From the NCBI RefSeq assembly GCF_008039615.1, contig NZ_VDUZ01000018.1, positions 62,001 to 126,000 on the forward strand: a DNA stretch of 64,000 nucleotides, written 5' to 3'. Position numbers and translations under genes: made by a program. The notes under the pieces are model-generated. The model ran no database searches. It was given only the letters and a program-made list of their open reading frames with translations, and was not told the origin of the DNA. Each line of letters begins with the position of its first letter. Position 1 is the stretch's first letter. Shown here one piece after another: positions 11,131 through 21,163 of this stretch. This stretch comes from Vineibacter terrae (GTDB taxonomy: Bacteria > Pseudomonadota > Alphaproteobacteria > Reyranellales > Reyranellaceae).

Positions 11131-12993
11131 TCAGGTCTTGCGCTCCGGCGGGGTCTGGCCCAGCGTCTTTTCCTTTTCCGGGTCGAGCCACCATGTCTCG
11201 ATGCCGCGCGGCTGGTATTTCGCCGTCTTCTCCGGGCGCCCGAACTTGTTCCAGTACGCGATCCAGAACGTGGTGGAATAGTACTGCGGCACGATGAAGT
11301 AGTTCCACAGCAGCGCCCGGTCCAGCGCCCGGCTGCGGGTGACCAGGCTGGGACGGTCCGGCGCGGCGATCACCGCCTCGATCAGCTTGTCGATCGCCGG
11401 ATCGGCGATGCCGATCAGGTTCTGGCTGCCCTTGGTCTTGGCGGCGGCGGAGCCCCAGTACTCGCGCTGCTCGTTGCCGGGCGACAGCGACTGGCTGAAG
11501 ATCACGATCGTGGCGTCGTAGTCGAACTCGTCCATCCGCTTCTGGTACTGCACCGGGTCAACCGTGCGCAGCCGCACGTCGATGCCGACCCGGCCGCACC
11601 ATTCCTTGAACGGCAGCGCGAAGCGCTCCAGCCTGGGCGCGCCCAGCAGCAGCTCGAACGACAATTGCTGGCCGTTCTTGACGTTGGTCATCTTGCCGCT
11701 GCGGACCTCCCACCCGACCTCCTTCAGCAGCGCGATCGCACGGCGCATGCCCTCGCGGTTGTTGCCCGAGCCGTCGGTGACCGGCAGCTTGAACTCCTTG
11801 GTGAAGAGCTCGGGTGGCAGCTGGCTGCGCAGCGGCTCCAGCAGCGCCAGCTCGTCCTTCGACGGCAGGCCCTTGGCCGCCAGCTCGGAGTTGAAGAAAT
11901 AGCTGTCGATGCGGGTGAACAGGTTCCAGGACAGCGCCTTGTTGAACCATTCGAAGTCGACGAGATGCACGAAGGCTTCGCGGAAGCGCCGGTCCGTGAA
12001 CATCGCGCGACGCAGATTGAAACCGATGCCCTGCATCGGCAGCGTGCTCTCGTGCTTCAGCTCGACCTTCTGCACGGCGCCGGATTTCACCGCCGGGAAA
12101 TCGTATGACGTCGCCCACAGGCGTGACGTGAACTCTTCGCGGTAGTCGACGTCGCCGGCCTTGAACGCCTCGAACGCGACCTGCTCGTCGCGATAGTAGT
12201 CGTAGCGGATGGTGTCGAAGTTGTAGCGGCCGCGGCTGAGCCACAGATCCTTGCCCCAGTAGTCCTCGACCCGTCGCATCACGATGAAGCGCCCGGCCTC
12301 CAGCGATTCGACGCGATAGGGGCCGCTGCCCAGCGGAATCTCCAGGCTGGCTTGATCGAAGGCGCGGCTCGCCCACCAATGCTTGGGCAGCACGGTCAGC
12401 TGGCCGATGATCACCGGCAGCTCGTGGTTGTCGCCGCCGCGGAAGCTGAACTTCACGCGGCGCTGGTCCAGCGCCTCGGCCGCCACGACGTCGTGCCAGT
12501 ACACCGCGTAGAGGGGCTGTCCCTTCTCCTTGAGGATGTTGAAGGAGAAGACGACGTCGTCCGACGTCACCGGCTTGCCGTCGTGCCAGCGGGCGTTGGC
12601 GCGCAGGGTGAAGATGACCCAGGCGCGGTCGGGCGGCGTCTCGATCGTCTCGACCAGCTGTCCATACTCGGTCGAGACCTCGTCGTAGACCGTCTCGAGC
12701 AGCGGCTCGTAGATGCCGGCGACGCCGCGGGCTGCCGTGCCCTGCAGGATGAAGGGGTTCAGCGAATCGAACGTGCCGCCCGCGGCGAGTCGGATCGAGC
12801 CGCCCTTGAGGGCGTCGGGATTGGCGTAATCCAGATGCTTGGCGTCGGGCGGATAGCCGGGCTCGCCATGGATGGCGATGCCGTGCGAGACGATGGTCTT
12901 GCCCTGGGCCCGGGCGCGCGACGGCGCCGGCAAGGCTGCCGCCGCGGTCAGGCCGGCCAGGACGGAGCGGCGTCGAATTCCAGGCAGAAACAT
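11131..12993 (-). CDS. yejA: Peptide ABC transporter substrate-binding protein (YejA-like)
   Basis: A 620-residue exported binding protein of the SBP_bac_5 family. The N-terminus IRRRSVLAGLTAAAALP ending SRARAQ is a signal peptide with an arginine cluster, possibly Tat-type. The mature part contains the family blocks YANPDALKGGSIRLAAGGTF, IYEPLLE, FTLRANARWHDGKPVTSDDVVFSF and SGPYRVE. The YANPDALKGG opening is characteristic of YejA rather than DppA. Start ATG at 12993 has GGGAGG six bases upstream. It heads the minus-strand operon binding protein - yejB - yejE - yejF - dehydrogenase - GT2. The ligand is likely a peptide. Confidence 0.92.
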   Translation of the reverse strand: MFLPGIRRRSVLAGLTAAAALPAPSRARAQGKTIVSHGIAIHGEPGYPPDAKHLDYANPDALKGGSIRLAAGGTFDSLNPFILQGTAARGVAGIYEPLLETVYDEVSTEYGQLVETIETPPDRAWVIFTLRANARWHDGKPVTSDDVVFSFNILKEKGQPLYAVYWHDVVAAEALDQRRVKFSFRGGDNHELPVIIGQLTVLPKHWWASRAFDQASLEIPLGSGPYRVESLEAGRFIVMRRVEDYWGKDLWLSRGRYNFDTIRYDYYRDEQVAFEAFKAGDVDYREEFTSRLWATSYDFPAVKSGAVQKVELKHESTLPMQGIGFNLRRAMFTDRRFREAFVHLVDFEWFNKALSWNLFTRIDSYFFNSELAAKGLPSKDELALLEPLRSQLPPELFTKEFKLPVTDGSGNNREGMRRAIALLKEVGWEVRSGKMTNVKNGQQLSFELLLGAPRLERFALPFKEWCGRVGIDVRLRTVDPVQYQKRMDEFDYDATIVIFSQSLSPGNEQREYWGSAAAKTKGSQNLIGIADPAIDKLIEAVIAAPDRPSLVTRSRALDRALLWNYFIVPQYYSTTFWIAYWNKFGRPEKTAKYQPRGIETWWLDPEKEKTLGQTPPERKT

Positions 12994-13103
12994 GCGCGCG
13001 GCCTCCCAGGTCGGGTACAGCCTACGGGGTCAATATGGTGAAACCAAGAGGCTGATCTCACGATGGCGTCAGATCGGGCGTCGGAAGCGTCGCGCTGCTT
13101 CGT

Positions 13104-13901
13104 TCACGTCGCGGCTTTGCCGGCGGCGCCGCCCGCGAGCATGGCCAGCGCCGCCGCATGCACGGCCGCGTCGCCGGCGGCGATCACCCGGCCGTCCGAC
13201 TCCTTGCCCAGTGGCCGGCCCTGCCAGTCGGTCATGCGGCCGCCGGCGCCTTCGATCACCGGCACCACGGCGCAGAAATCGTGCAGCATCAAGCTGGCCT
13301 CGACCACGAGGTCGACCAGTCCGCACGCCAGCAGGCCGTAGCTGTAGCAATCGCCGCCCCAGCGGAAGAGCTTGACGCTGTCGGCCAGGGCGCGGTGCGG
13401 CCCCCGCATGTCGCCGGGGAACATCAGCGGCGCGGTCGAGTACATGTAGGCCTTGGCGAGCGTATCGCACGTCCTGGTCGTGATCGGCTTGCCGTTGAGC
13501 GTCGTGGGCCGCCCCGACACGCCCAGCCAGCGCTCGCCCAGGATCGGCTGGTCGATGATGCCCAGCACCGGCCGGCCATGGTGCAGCAGGCCGATCAGCG
13601 TGCCGAACACCGGCATGCCGGTGATGAAGGCGCGCGTGCCGTCGATCGGATCGAGCACCCAGGCCCAGGCCGCGTCCATGCGCTCGCTGCCGTGCTCCTC
13701 GCCCCAGATCCCGTGGTCGGGCACGTCGCGCGCCAGGATCGCGCGCATCACAGCCTCGGCCTCGCGATCGGCGATCGTCACCGGCGAGTCGTCGGGCTTG
13801 TCGTCGACACCCACCGGCGTGCGGAAATAGCGCCGCACGACCGGCCGCGCCGCATCGGCCAGGCGGTGGGCAAGCTCGATATAGGAGTCGGGGACAGCCA
13901 T
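13104..13901 (-). CDS. hisN: Histidinol-phosphatase, inositol-monophosphatase fold (HisN type)
   Basis: A 265-residue magnesium-dependent phosphatase. Motifs: WGEEHG (Glu68/69), DPIDGTRAFITG (residues 84-95) and HDFCAVVPVIEGAGG near the C-terminus, the three metal-site blocks of the inositol monophosphatase family. The HDFCA form of the last block, the short N-terminus and the size match HisN, which dephosphorylates histidinol phosphate in histidine synthesis; a broader inositol-type phosphatase cannot be excluded. I take the ATG at 13901, preceded by GGAG with a 5-base spacer; a GTG at 13907 overlaps that site. It lies 51 bases after the cytochrome gene. Confidence 0.85.
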   Translation of the reverse strand: MAVPDSYIELAHRLADAARPVVRRYFRTPVGVDDKPDDSPVTIADREAEAVMRAILARDVPDHGIWGEEHGSERMDAAWAWVLDPIDGTRAFITGMPVFGTLIGLLHHGRPVLGIIDQPILGERWLGVSGRPTTLNGKPITTRTCDTLAKAYMYSTAPLMFPGDMRGPHRALADSVKLFRWGGDCYSYGLLACGLVDLVVEASLMLHDFCAVVPVIEGAGGRMTDWQGRPLGKESDGRVIAAGDAAVHAAALAMLAGGAAGKAAT

Positions 13902-13952
13902 GGTCACTCCACCCGGTGCGCGCCGTGCCGGTCGCGCACCGGGCGACTGGCG

Positions 13953-14456
13953 CTACTTCAGCGACTTCAGGAAGGCGATGACGTCGCCGCGGTCCTTGTC
14001 CTTGGGCAGGCCGACGAACGCCATCTTGGTGCCCTTGACGAAGTTGGCCGGCTTGAACAGGAACTCGTTGAGGTCCTCATCCGTCCACTGGCCGCCCTTG
14101 CTCGTCATGCCCGACGAGTAGGAGAAGCCGTCCAGGTGCGCCTTCTTGTTGCCGGCGATGCCGAACAGGTTCGGGCCGACCTTGTTGGGTCCGCCCTTCT
14201 CGCTGGTGTGGCAGGTCGTGCACGCCTTCTTGAAGATGGCTTCGCCGGCCGCGGCGTCGGTGCCGGTGGCAGGCGGCGCCTTCGCGGGCGCGGCCTCGAC
14301 GGCGGCCGGCGTAGCGGCCGCCTCCTTGACCTCGATATGCGGCTTCTCCGGGATGTGCGGATGAACCAGGGCGTTCGAGACCTTGCCAATGACCATGATG
14401 CCCAGGCAGGCCGCGAGCACGGCACCGGCGATCTTGTTGAATTCGAACGAGTCCAT
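13953..14456 (-). CDS. Membrane-anchored cytochrome c family protein (CycM-like)
   Basis: A 167-residue class I c-type cytochrome. Residues about 9-28 form an uncleaved signal-anchor (IAGAVLAACLGIMVIGKVSNAL), followed by an Ala/Pro/Glu-rich tether to about residue 66 and a periplasmic haem domain with CTTCH at 79-83 (haem attachment, axial His83) and GTKMAF with Met145 as probable second ligand. This layout is that of CycM/cytochrome c552, which passes electrons from the bc1 complex to the aa3-type oxidase in alphaproteobacteria. The ATG at 14456 has GGAAGGGG just upstream. Divergent from kdsB, a neighbour pairing common in alphaproteobacteria. Confidence 0.9.
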   Translation of the reverse strand: MDSFEFNKIAGAVLAACLGIMVIGKVSNALVHPHIPEKPHIEVKEAAATPAAVEAAPAKAPPATGTDAAAGEAIFKKACTTCHTSEKGGPNKVGPNLFGIAGNKKAHLDGFSYSSGMTSKGGQWTDEDLNEFLFKPANFVKGTKMAFVGLPKDKDRGDVIAFLKSLK

Positions 14457-14628
14457 GGTCCCCTTCCGGACGCGCAAAAAGTACTGCGGCGACGCTCGGC
14501 GCCACCGGTGACGGCATCGCGTCTACCACAATCACCGGACGGGCAGTAGTATTCTGTCGCTGCGCTTCCGCGTGGCGCGGCATGTCGTCGCAATTGTCCG
14601 CTAACTCACTATTTTCTCACGCGAATTC

Positions 14629-15387
14629 ATGGCCCAGCCAACCGCCTCCGGAGCCCGCCGCCCGATCGTCATGATCCCGGCGCGGCTGGCGTCTACCCGC
14701 CTGCCCAACAAACCGCTGGCCGATATCCACGGCGCGCCGATGATCGTCCATGTCTGGCGCCGCGCCATGGAGGCCGATGTCGGGCCCGTCGTCGTGGCCG
14801 CGGCCGAGGCCGAGATCATCGACGTCGTCGTCGCCGCCGGTGGCCGCGCCGTGCTGACCGATCCCGCCCATGCCTCGGGATCCGACCGCATCCACGAGGC
14901 GCTGCAGCAGGTCGATCCCGATGGCGTCCACGACGTGGTCGTGAACGTCCAGGGCGACCTGCCCACCCTGGCGCCTTCCGTCGTGCGCGCGGCGCTGGAG
15001 CCGATGGTCGATGCTGCCGTTGATATCGCTACGCTGGCGGCCGAGATCCGAACCGACTACGAGCGCGCCGCGTCGCAGGTCGTGAAGGCGGTGGCCGGCT
15101 TCGCGCCGGGGCAGACGATCGCCCGCGCCCTCTATTTCAGCCGCACCCAGGTGCCGACCGGGGAGGGCGCGCTTTACCACCATATCGGGCTCTACGCCTA
15201 TCGCCGCGCCGCGCTGCAGCGTTTCGTGGCGCTGCCGCCGGGCGTGCTGGAGCAGCGCGAGAAGCTTGAGCAGCTGCGGGCCCTGGAAGCCGGGATGCGC
15301 ATCGACGTGCGCCTCGTCGATACGGTGCCGCTGGGCGTCGATACGCCCGACGACCTGGAGGAGGCGCGCCGACGCCTGGCGCCGTAG
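14629..15387 (+). CDS. kdsB: 3-deoxy-manno-octulosonate cytidylyltransferase
   Basis: A 252-residue cytosolic enzyme that activates KDO with CTP to CMP-KDO, the donor for lipopolysaccharide inner core. The N-terminal nucleotide-binding block [18 protein letters not shown] is diagnostic, followed by [20 protein letters not shown] (metal-binding Asp) and [14 protein letters not shown], all KdsB motifs. Length is normal. No clear ribosome site precedes the ATG at 14629. The 172-base gap to the divergent cytochrome gene should hold both promoters, but I see no strong consensus boxes. Confidence 0.95.
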   Translation: MAQPTASGARRPIVMIPARLASTRLPNKPLADIHGAPMIVHVWRRAMEADVGPVVVAAAEAEIIDVVVAAGGRAVLTDPAHASGSDRIHEALQQVDPDGVHDVVVNVQGDLPTLAPSVVRAALEPMVDAAVDIATLAAEIRTDYERAASQVVKAVAGFAPGQTIARALYFSRTQVPTGEGALYHHIGLYAYRRAALQRFVALPPGVLEQREKLEQLRALEAGMRIDVRLVDTVPLGVDTPDDLEEARRRLAP

Positions 15388-15480
15388 CGCTTGGCGACCC
15401 CGCATCCGGTGCTTGCGCTGGCGCCATCGGTGAATTCCCGCTAGAGCAGCGCCCCTGAAGCAACGATTGCCGGATCCGTC

Positions 15481-16377
15481 ATGGCTGCCCGCCGCAAGAC
15501 CACGCCTCGCCCCAACGACACCATCGCGTTTCAGGGCGAGTTCGGCGCCAATTCCGACATGGCGTGCCGCGCGGCGTTTCCCTACATGACGACGCTGCCG
15601 TGCCCCACGTTCGAGGCGGCGATGGAGGCGGTGCGCCGCGGTCGCGCCGCGCTGGCGATGATCCCGGTCGAGAACTCGATCGCCGGCCGCGTCGCCGACC
15701 TGCACAGCCTGCTGCCGCATACCAACCTGCGCATCGTCGCCGAGCATTTCCAGCGGGTCGAGCATTGCCTGGTCGCGGTTCCCGGCGCGTCGCTGAAGAC
15801 CGTGAAGAGCGTGCGCAGCCATGTGCAGGCGCTGGCGCAGTGCCGCGGCTTCCTGAAGAAGCACCGGCTGGCGCCCTCAGTCCACGCCGACACCGCCGGC
15901 GCCGCGCGGGAGATCGCCGGCTTGAGCGACAAGTCGGTGGCCGCCATCGCCTCGTCGCTGGCGGCGCGCATCTACGGCCTGCAGGTGCTGGCGCGCAACA
16001 TCGAGGATGCCGATCACAACACCACGCGCATGCTGGTGTTCTCGCGCGAGCCGGCATCGCCGGACGGGCGCACCGTGCCCTGCCTCACGGCGTTTCTGTT
16101 CCGCGTCAAGAGCCGGCCGGCGGCGCTGTACAAGGCGATGGGCGGGTTCGCCACCAACGGCGTGAACATCACCAAGCTCGAGAGCTATCTTTCCGGCGCG
16201 GCGTTCGAGCAGGCGCTGTTCTATGCCGAGGTCGAGGGCCACGTCGAGCTGCGTCCGCTCAAGCTGGCGCTGGAGGAGCTCGAGTTCTTCTCCGACGAGC
16301 TCAAGATGCTGGGGACCTTCCCGGCGCATCCGTTCCGGCGCAAGGGCTGGGAGGCACCGACCCGGCCCGGCACCTGA
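15481..16377 (+). CDS. pheA: Prephenate dehydratase with C-terminal ACT domain
   Basis: A 298-residue enzyme converting prephenate to phenylpyruvate in phenylalanine synthesis. The catalytic domain opens TIAFQGEFGANSDMACR and contains IPVENSIAGRV and the active-site segment DHNTTRMLVF. The ACT domain (about residues 195-275) would bind phenylalanine; in place of the ESRP motif known from E. coli PheA it has LESYLSG, the form I recall from alphaproteobacterial enzymes, so feedback behaviour may differ. There is no chorismate mutase domain. It follows kdsB by 93 bases in the same direction and may be co-transcribed. Confidence 0.95.
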   Translation: MAARRKTTPRPNDTIAFQGEFGANSDMACRAAFPYMTTLPCPTFEAAMEAVRRGRAALAMIPVENSIAGRVADLHSLLPHTNLRIVAEHFQRVEHCLVAVPGASLKTVKSVRSHVQALAQCRGFLKKHRLAPSVHADTAGAAREIAGLSDKSVAAIASSLAARIYGLQVLARNIEDADHNTTRMLVFSREPASPDGRTVPCLTAFLFRVKSRPAALYKAMGGFATNGVNITKLESYLSGAAFEQALFYAEVEGHVELRPLKLALEELEFFSDELKMLGTFPAHPFRRKGWEAPTRPGT

Positions 16378-16586
16378 AGGCGAGTGGTTACTCGTTCATA
16401 CCAACGGTTGCCGTCGATACCGGCTTCCACTGGAAGAAAGAACGCTGTGCCACCATATCGTTTCGGCCGTGGTCCGATCTTCATAATTGCAGGTTGGGCG
16501 CAAACTAAGCTTTCTGTCCTGGCTTCTGTCCTTGCTTGACGACGCGCCGGCAGCCGCACGGCTGGTCGGCGTTTCGGGGGAAATCG

Positions 16587-17855
16587 ATGATTGAGGGTTT
16601 GGTTGAGCACCCCGTGCGGTGGAACAGGGTGGGCGTCACCGTTCTTGTGCTGGCGGCCGCGCTGGGCTTGGCAGGCTGTGAGCGCAAGCAGCAAGGCCAG
16701 CATGCCGGCGGGCCGCCGCCTGTCACGGTCGCCAAGCCGGTGGTCAGGGACATCGTCGAGATGGACGAGTTCACCGGCCGCTTCGATGCCGTCGGCTCGG
16801 TCGACATCCGGGCCCGGGTGGGCGGCTATCTGGAGTCGGTGAACTTCAAGGACGGCGCGATGGTCAAGGAGGGCGACCTCCTGTTCGTGATCGACCGCCG
16901 TCCCTACAAGGCCGCCCTCGATCAGGCGGAGGCATCGCTGGTGTCGGCCCAGACGCGCTTCGACCTCGCCAAGGTCGAGCTGGAGCGCGCCGAGCGGCTG
17001 GCCAAGAGCGGCGCCGGCACCGAGCAGTCGCTCGACCAGCGGCGCCAGGGCTTCCTGGCGGGGCAAGCCGACCTGGCCGGCGCCAAGGCTGCCGTCGAGC
17101 AGGCGCGGCTGAACTACGAGTTCACCGAGGTCCGGGCACCCATCACCGGCCGCATCTCGCGCAAGCTGGTGACGGTCGGCAACCTGATCAATGCCGACTC
17201 GACGCTGCTGACCACCCTGGTCACGACCGACCCCATCTACTTCTATTTCGACATCGACGAGCGGTCCTTCCTGGCCTACCAGCGCCTGGCGCAGCAGGGC
17301 GTCAACTCGACCGGCGACAGCACCGGCCTGCCGGTCGCCGTCATGCTGACCGACGAGAAGGAGTTCAAGCACAAGGGACGCCTGGACTTCACCGACAACC
17401 GCGTCGACGCCGCCACCGGCACCATGCGGCTGCGGGCGGCGATCCCCAACAAGGATCAGTTCCTCACCCCCGGCCTGTTCGGACGCATCGCCGTTCCCGG
17501 CAGTCCGAAATACCAGGGCGTCATGCTGCCCGACGAGGCCATCCTCAGCGACCTCGACCGACGCTACGTCTATGTCGTGGCGCCGGACGGCAGCGTCAAG
17601 CAGCAGCCGGTGCGGCTGGGATCGCGCACCGACAACTACCGCATCATCCGCGAGGGCCTTAAGGGCGACGAGACGGTCGTGATCAACGGCCTGCAGCGCG
17701 TGCGCATGGGCGGCGGCAAGGTGACGCCGCAGCCGCTCGAACTGCCGGCCGTGTGGCACGGCCTGATGGCGCTGGGACCGCCGCCGGGTGCTGGCGGCGC
17801 GCCGCCGGGCGGCGACAAGAAGGACGGCTCGAAGCCGGGCGACAGCAAGAAGTAA
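16587..17855 (+). CDS. RND efflux periplasmic adaptor (membrane fusion) subunit
   Basis: A 422-residue periplasmic lipoprotein. The signal peptide ends in a lipobox (LGLAGC, Cys about residue 31). It has the barrel-sandwich/lipoyl half VDIRARVGGYLESVNFKDG, an alpha-hairpin rich in Ala/Glu/Gln (residues about 110-170), the return lipoyl strand FTEVRAPITGRIS, then beta-barrel and C-terminal tail with GGDKKDG. It links the inner-membrane RND pump encoded next (17872) to an outer-membrane channel. ATG at 16587 has GGGGGAAA upstream. No outer-membrane factor gene or local regulator accompanies it. The 209-base gap before it shows no recognisable gene. Confidence 0.92.
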   Translation: MIEGLVEHPVRWNRVGVTVLVLAAALGLAGCERKQQGQHAGGPPPVTVAKPVVRDIVEMDEFTGRFDAVGSVDIRARVGGYLESVNFKDGAMVKEGDLLFVIDRRPYKAALDQAEASLVSAQTRFDLAKVELERAERLAKSGAGTEQSLDQRRQGFLAGQADLAGAKAAVEQARLNYEFTEVRAPITGRISRKLVTVGNLINADSTLLTTLVTTDPIYFYFDIDERSFLAYQRLAQQGVNSTGDSTGLPVAVMLTDEKEFKHKGRLDFTDNRVDAATGTMRLRAAIPNKDQFLTPGLFGRIAVPGSPKYQGVMLPDEAILSDLDRRYVYVVAPDGSVKQQPVRLGSRTDNYRIIREGLKGDETVVINGLQRVRMGGGKVTPQPLELPAVWHGLMALGPPPGAGGAPPGGDKKDGSKPGDSKK

Positions 17856-17871
17856 GGCTCCGGAGCCTGCC

Positions 17872-20800
17872 ATGAAGTTCGCACATTTCTTCGTCGATCG
17901 GCCGATCTTCGCGACGGTCGTCTCGATCGTGATCGTGATCGTCGGCGCGATCTCCTATTTCCGCCTGCCGGTCTCGGAGTATCCCGAGATCGCGCCGCCT
18001 TCGGTGTCGGTGACGACCACCTATCCCGGCGCCGACGCCGAGACCCTTGCGCGCACGGTGGCGACCCCCATCGAGCAGGAGGTCAACGGCGTCGAGAACA
18101 TGCTCTACATGTCGTCGTATTCGACCAGCGACGGCACGTTGACGATGACCGTGGTGTTCAAGCCCGGCACCGACCTCGACATCGCCCAGGTGCAGGTCCA
18201 GAACCGCGTCTCGGTGGCCGAGCCGCGCCTGCCCGAGGAGGTACGCCGCCAGGGCCTGGTGGTGCGCAAGCGCTCCGGCGACTTCCTGCTCGTGGTGCAT
18301 CTGCTGTCGCCAGACAAGACATACGACGACCTCTACATCGCCAACTACATGCAGCAGCGCGTGCGCGAGCAGCTGCTGCGGCTCGACGGCGCCGGCGACG
18401 TCATCGTCTTCGGCGGCAGCGAGTATGCGTTGCGCATCTGGCTCGACCCGGCGCGCCTGGCGGCCTACTCGCTGACCAGCGGCGAGGTGGTGGCGGCTCT
18501 GCAGGCCCAGAACGTGCAGGTCTCGGGTGGCCAGCTCGGCCAGCAGCCGGCGCCGGCCTCGATCGCCCTGCAGGCGGCAGTGACGACCCAGGGCCGCTTC
18601 CAGGACGTGCGGCAGTTCCGCAATGTCATCGTCAAGTCCGGCAGCGACGGCCGGCTGGTGCGCCTGCAGGACATCGCGCGTGTCGAGCTCGGGGCGCGCG
18701 ACTACACCAGCCGCAGCTATCTCGATGGCCAGGTCGCGATCGCGCTGGGCGTCTTCCAGCGCCCCGGCACCAACGCGCTGGACACCTCGCAGCAGGTCAA
18801 GGCCAAGATGGAGGAGCTGAAGAAGGACTTCCCGCCCGGCCTCGAGTACGCCATCGTCTACAACCCGACCGAGTTCATCGACCAGTCGGTGGACGCCGTC
18901 TACGAGACGCTGGTCGAGGCCGTGATCCTGGTCTCGCTGGTCGTCCTGATCTTCCTGCAGAATTGGCGCGCGGCGCTGATTCCGATCCTGGCCATCCCGG
19001 TGTCGCTGATCGGCACCGTGGCGTTCATGCTGGCCTTCGGCTTCACGCTCAACGTGCTGACCCTGTTCGGCCTGGTGCTCGCCATCGGCATCGTCGTCGA
19101 CGACGCGATCGTGGTGGTCGAGAACGTCGAGCGCAACATGGCCAACGGCATGTCGCCGCGCGACGCATCACACAGGACCATGGACGAGGTGGGCACGGCG
19201 GTGATCGCCATCGCCGTGGTGCTGTCGGCCGTGTTCGTGCCCACGGCGTTCATTCCCGGCATCTCGGGCCAGTTCTACCTCCAGTTCGCGCTGACCATCG
19301 CGGTCTCCACGATCATCTCGGCGTTCAACTCGCTGTCGCTGTCGCCGGCGCTGGCCACCATCCTGCTGAAGCCGCATGCCGCGCATGGCGGCGAGGGCCA
19401 CACCGCCAGCCCGCCGCGGCAGTTCCTGCTCGTGCGGCTGGGGCGCGGCTTCGCCAACGGCTTCAACCGCGGCTTCGACCGGATGAGCAGCGCCTATGCC
19501 GACCTGGTGCGCGGCGTGAGCCGGCACCGCGTCCTGATGCTGGGCCTCTATGGCCTGCTGGTGGCCGGCACCGTGTGGATGTTCATGACCGTGCCGCAGG
19601 GCTTCATCCCGGCGCTCGATCGCGGCTATGCCCTGGTGATCGTGCAGCTGCCCGACGGCGCGACGCTCGACCGCACGGACGAGGTCGTGAAGAAGGCAGA
19701 GAAGCTGCTGGAGGGCACGCCGGGCGTCGGCCATGTCGTGGCCATTCCCGGCTTCAACGGCGCCACCTTCACCAGCGCCCCCAACACGGCTGTCATCTTC
19801 ACGCCCTTCAAGCCGTTCGACGAGCGCCTGGCGCAGGGCTTGCATTCAGACCGGATCATCGGCGACATGATCGTCAGGCTGCAGAGCATCTCGGAAGCCT
19901 TCGTGATGGCGGTGCCGCCGCCGGCGGTGCCCAGCGTCGGCAACAGCGGTGGCTTCAAGATGCAGCTGCAGAACCGCGCCAGCGACGATGTCGGCTCGCT
20001 GCTGGCGTCGGCCTACCAGATGATGGGGCGGGCCACCCAGGTGCCGGAGCTGACGGGCGTCTTCACGACGTTCTCCGTTTCCTCGCCGCAGGTCTACCTC
20101 AACATCGATCGCGTCAAGGCGCAGATGCTGAACGTGCCGCTGGCGAGCGTGTTCGAGGCGCTGCAGGTCAATATCGGCTCGGCCTACGTGAACGACTTCA
20201 ACGCCTTCGGCCGTGTCTACCAGGTGCGCATCCAGGCCGATGCCAAGTACCGCCTGGAGCGCGAGGACATCGCGCGCCTGAAGGTGCGCTCGGCCACCGG
20301 CGCCCTGGTGCCGCTGGGCACGCTGCTGGATGCCGTCGACGTCGCCGGCCCGGACCTGGTGCAGCGCTACAACATGTACGTGTCGGTGCCGATCCAGGGC
20401 AACACGCCGCCCGGCGTATCGAGCGGCCGCTCCCTGGAGGCCATGGAGAAGCTGGCGCGCGAGACCCTGCAGCCCGGGCAGGGCTTCGAGTGGACGGAGC
20501 TTGCCCTTCAGGAGCGGGCGGTCGGCAACACCGCGATCTACATCTTCGCGCTGTCGATCCTGTTCGTGTTCCTGGCCCTGTCGGCCCAGTATGAGAGCTG
20601 GACCTTGCCGTTGGCCATCATGCTGATCGTGCCGATCAGCATGCTGTTCGCGCTGCTGGGCGTGACGGCGGCCGGCATCGACAACAACGTGCTGGTGCAG
20701 ATCGGGCTGGTGGTGCTGATCGGGCTTGCGGCCAAGAATGCCATTCTGATCGTGGAGTTCGCACGCCAGCAGGAGCATGAAGGCAGGGACCCGATATCGG

Positions 20801-21066
20801 CGGTGGTCGAAGCCTGCCGCCTGCGCCTGCGGCCGATCCTCATGACGGCTTTCGCCTTCGTCCTGGGCGTGCTGCCGCTGGTGACGGCGTCGGGCGCCGG
20901 CGCCGAGATGCGCCGCGCGCTCGGCACCGCGGTGTTCGCCGGCATGATCGGCGTGACGCTGATCGGCCTGTTCCTCACGCCGGTGTTCTATGTCGCGATC
21001 CGCTTCGCCACGGACCGCCTGAGCCGTCGGTCCGCGCCGCCCGCGTCCCCGGCGCCGACGGCCTAG
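17872..21066 (+). CDS. RND efflux permease (AcrB/MexF type)
   Basis: A 1064-residue inner-membrane proton-driven multidrug exporter. It opens MKFAHFFVDRPIFATVVSIV and has 12 expected membrane segments with two large periplasmic loops. Proton-relay residues are present: the Asp-Asp pair in GIVVDDAIVVVENVER (TM4) and the TM10 Lys in GLAAKNAILIVEFARQ. The porter-domain blocks (VATPIEQEVNGVENMLYM, RAAIPILAIPVSLIGTVA-like) are those of the HAE1 family. It starts 16 bases after the adaptor gene, so the two are one operon. Substrates unknown; hydrophobic drugs or bile-like compounds are usual for the family. Confidence 0.95.
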   Translation: MKFAHFFVDRPIFATVVSIVIVIVGAISYFRLPVSEYPEIAPPSVSVTTTYPGADAETLARTVATPIEQEVNGVENMLYMSSYSTSDGTLTMTVVFKPGTDLDIAQVQVQNRVSVAEPRLPEEVRRQGLVVRKRSGDFLLVVHLLSPDKTYDDLYIANYMQQRVREQLLRLDGAGDVIVFGGSEYALRIWLDPARLAAYSLTSGEVVAALQAQNVQVSGGQLGQQPAPASIALQAAVTTQGRFQDVRQFRNVIVKSGSDGRLVRLQDIARVELGARDYTSRSYLDGQVAIALGVFQRPGTNALDTSQQVKAKMEELKKDFPPGLEYAIVYNPTEFIDQSVDAVYETLVEAVILVSLVVLIFLQNWRAALIPILAIPVSLIGTVAFMLAFGFTLNVLTLFGLVLAIGIVVDDAIVVVENVERNMANGMSPRDASHRTMDEVGTAVIAIAVVLSAVFVPTAFIPGISGQFYLQFALTIAVSTIISAFNSLSLSPALATILLKPHAAHGGEGHTASPPRQFLLVRLGRGFANGFNRGFDRMSSAYADLVRGVSRHRVLMLGLYGLLVAGTVWMFMTVPQGFIPALDRGYALVIVQLPDGATLDRTDEVVKKAEKLLEGTPGVGHVVAIPGFNGATFTSAPNTAVIFTPFKPFDERLAQGLHSDRIIGDMIVRLQSISEAFVMAVPPPAVPSVGNSGGFKMQLQNRASDDVGSLLASAYQMMGRATQVPELTGVFTTFSVSSPQVYLNIDRVKAQMLNVPLASVFEALQVNIGSAYVNDFNAFGRVYQVRIQADAKYRLEREDIARLKVRSATGALVPLGTLLDAVDVAGPDLVQRYNMYVSVPIQGNTPPGVSSGRSLEAMEKLARETLQPGQGFEWTELALQERAVGNTAIYIFALSILFVFLALSAQYESWTLPLAIMLIVPISMLFALLGVTAAGIDNNVLVQIGLVVLIGLAAKNAILIVEFARQQEHEGRDPISAVVEACRLRLRPILMTAFAFVLGVLPLVTASGAGAEMRRALGTAVFAGMIGVTLIGLFLTPVFYVAIRFATDRLSRRSAPPASPAPTA

Positions 21067-21163
21067 GTCGGCGGCGGCGCGCGGATGCCCATGGTCAACG
21101 TTCGTCCGGGCGCAGCGGGGGATCCTCCGCCGCGTCCGGTCTGACAGGCGGCGCCGCCACGCC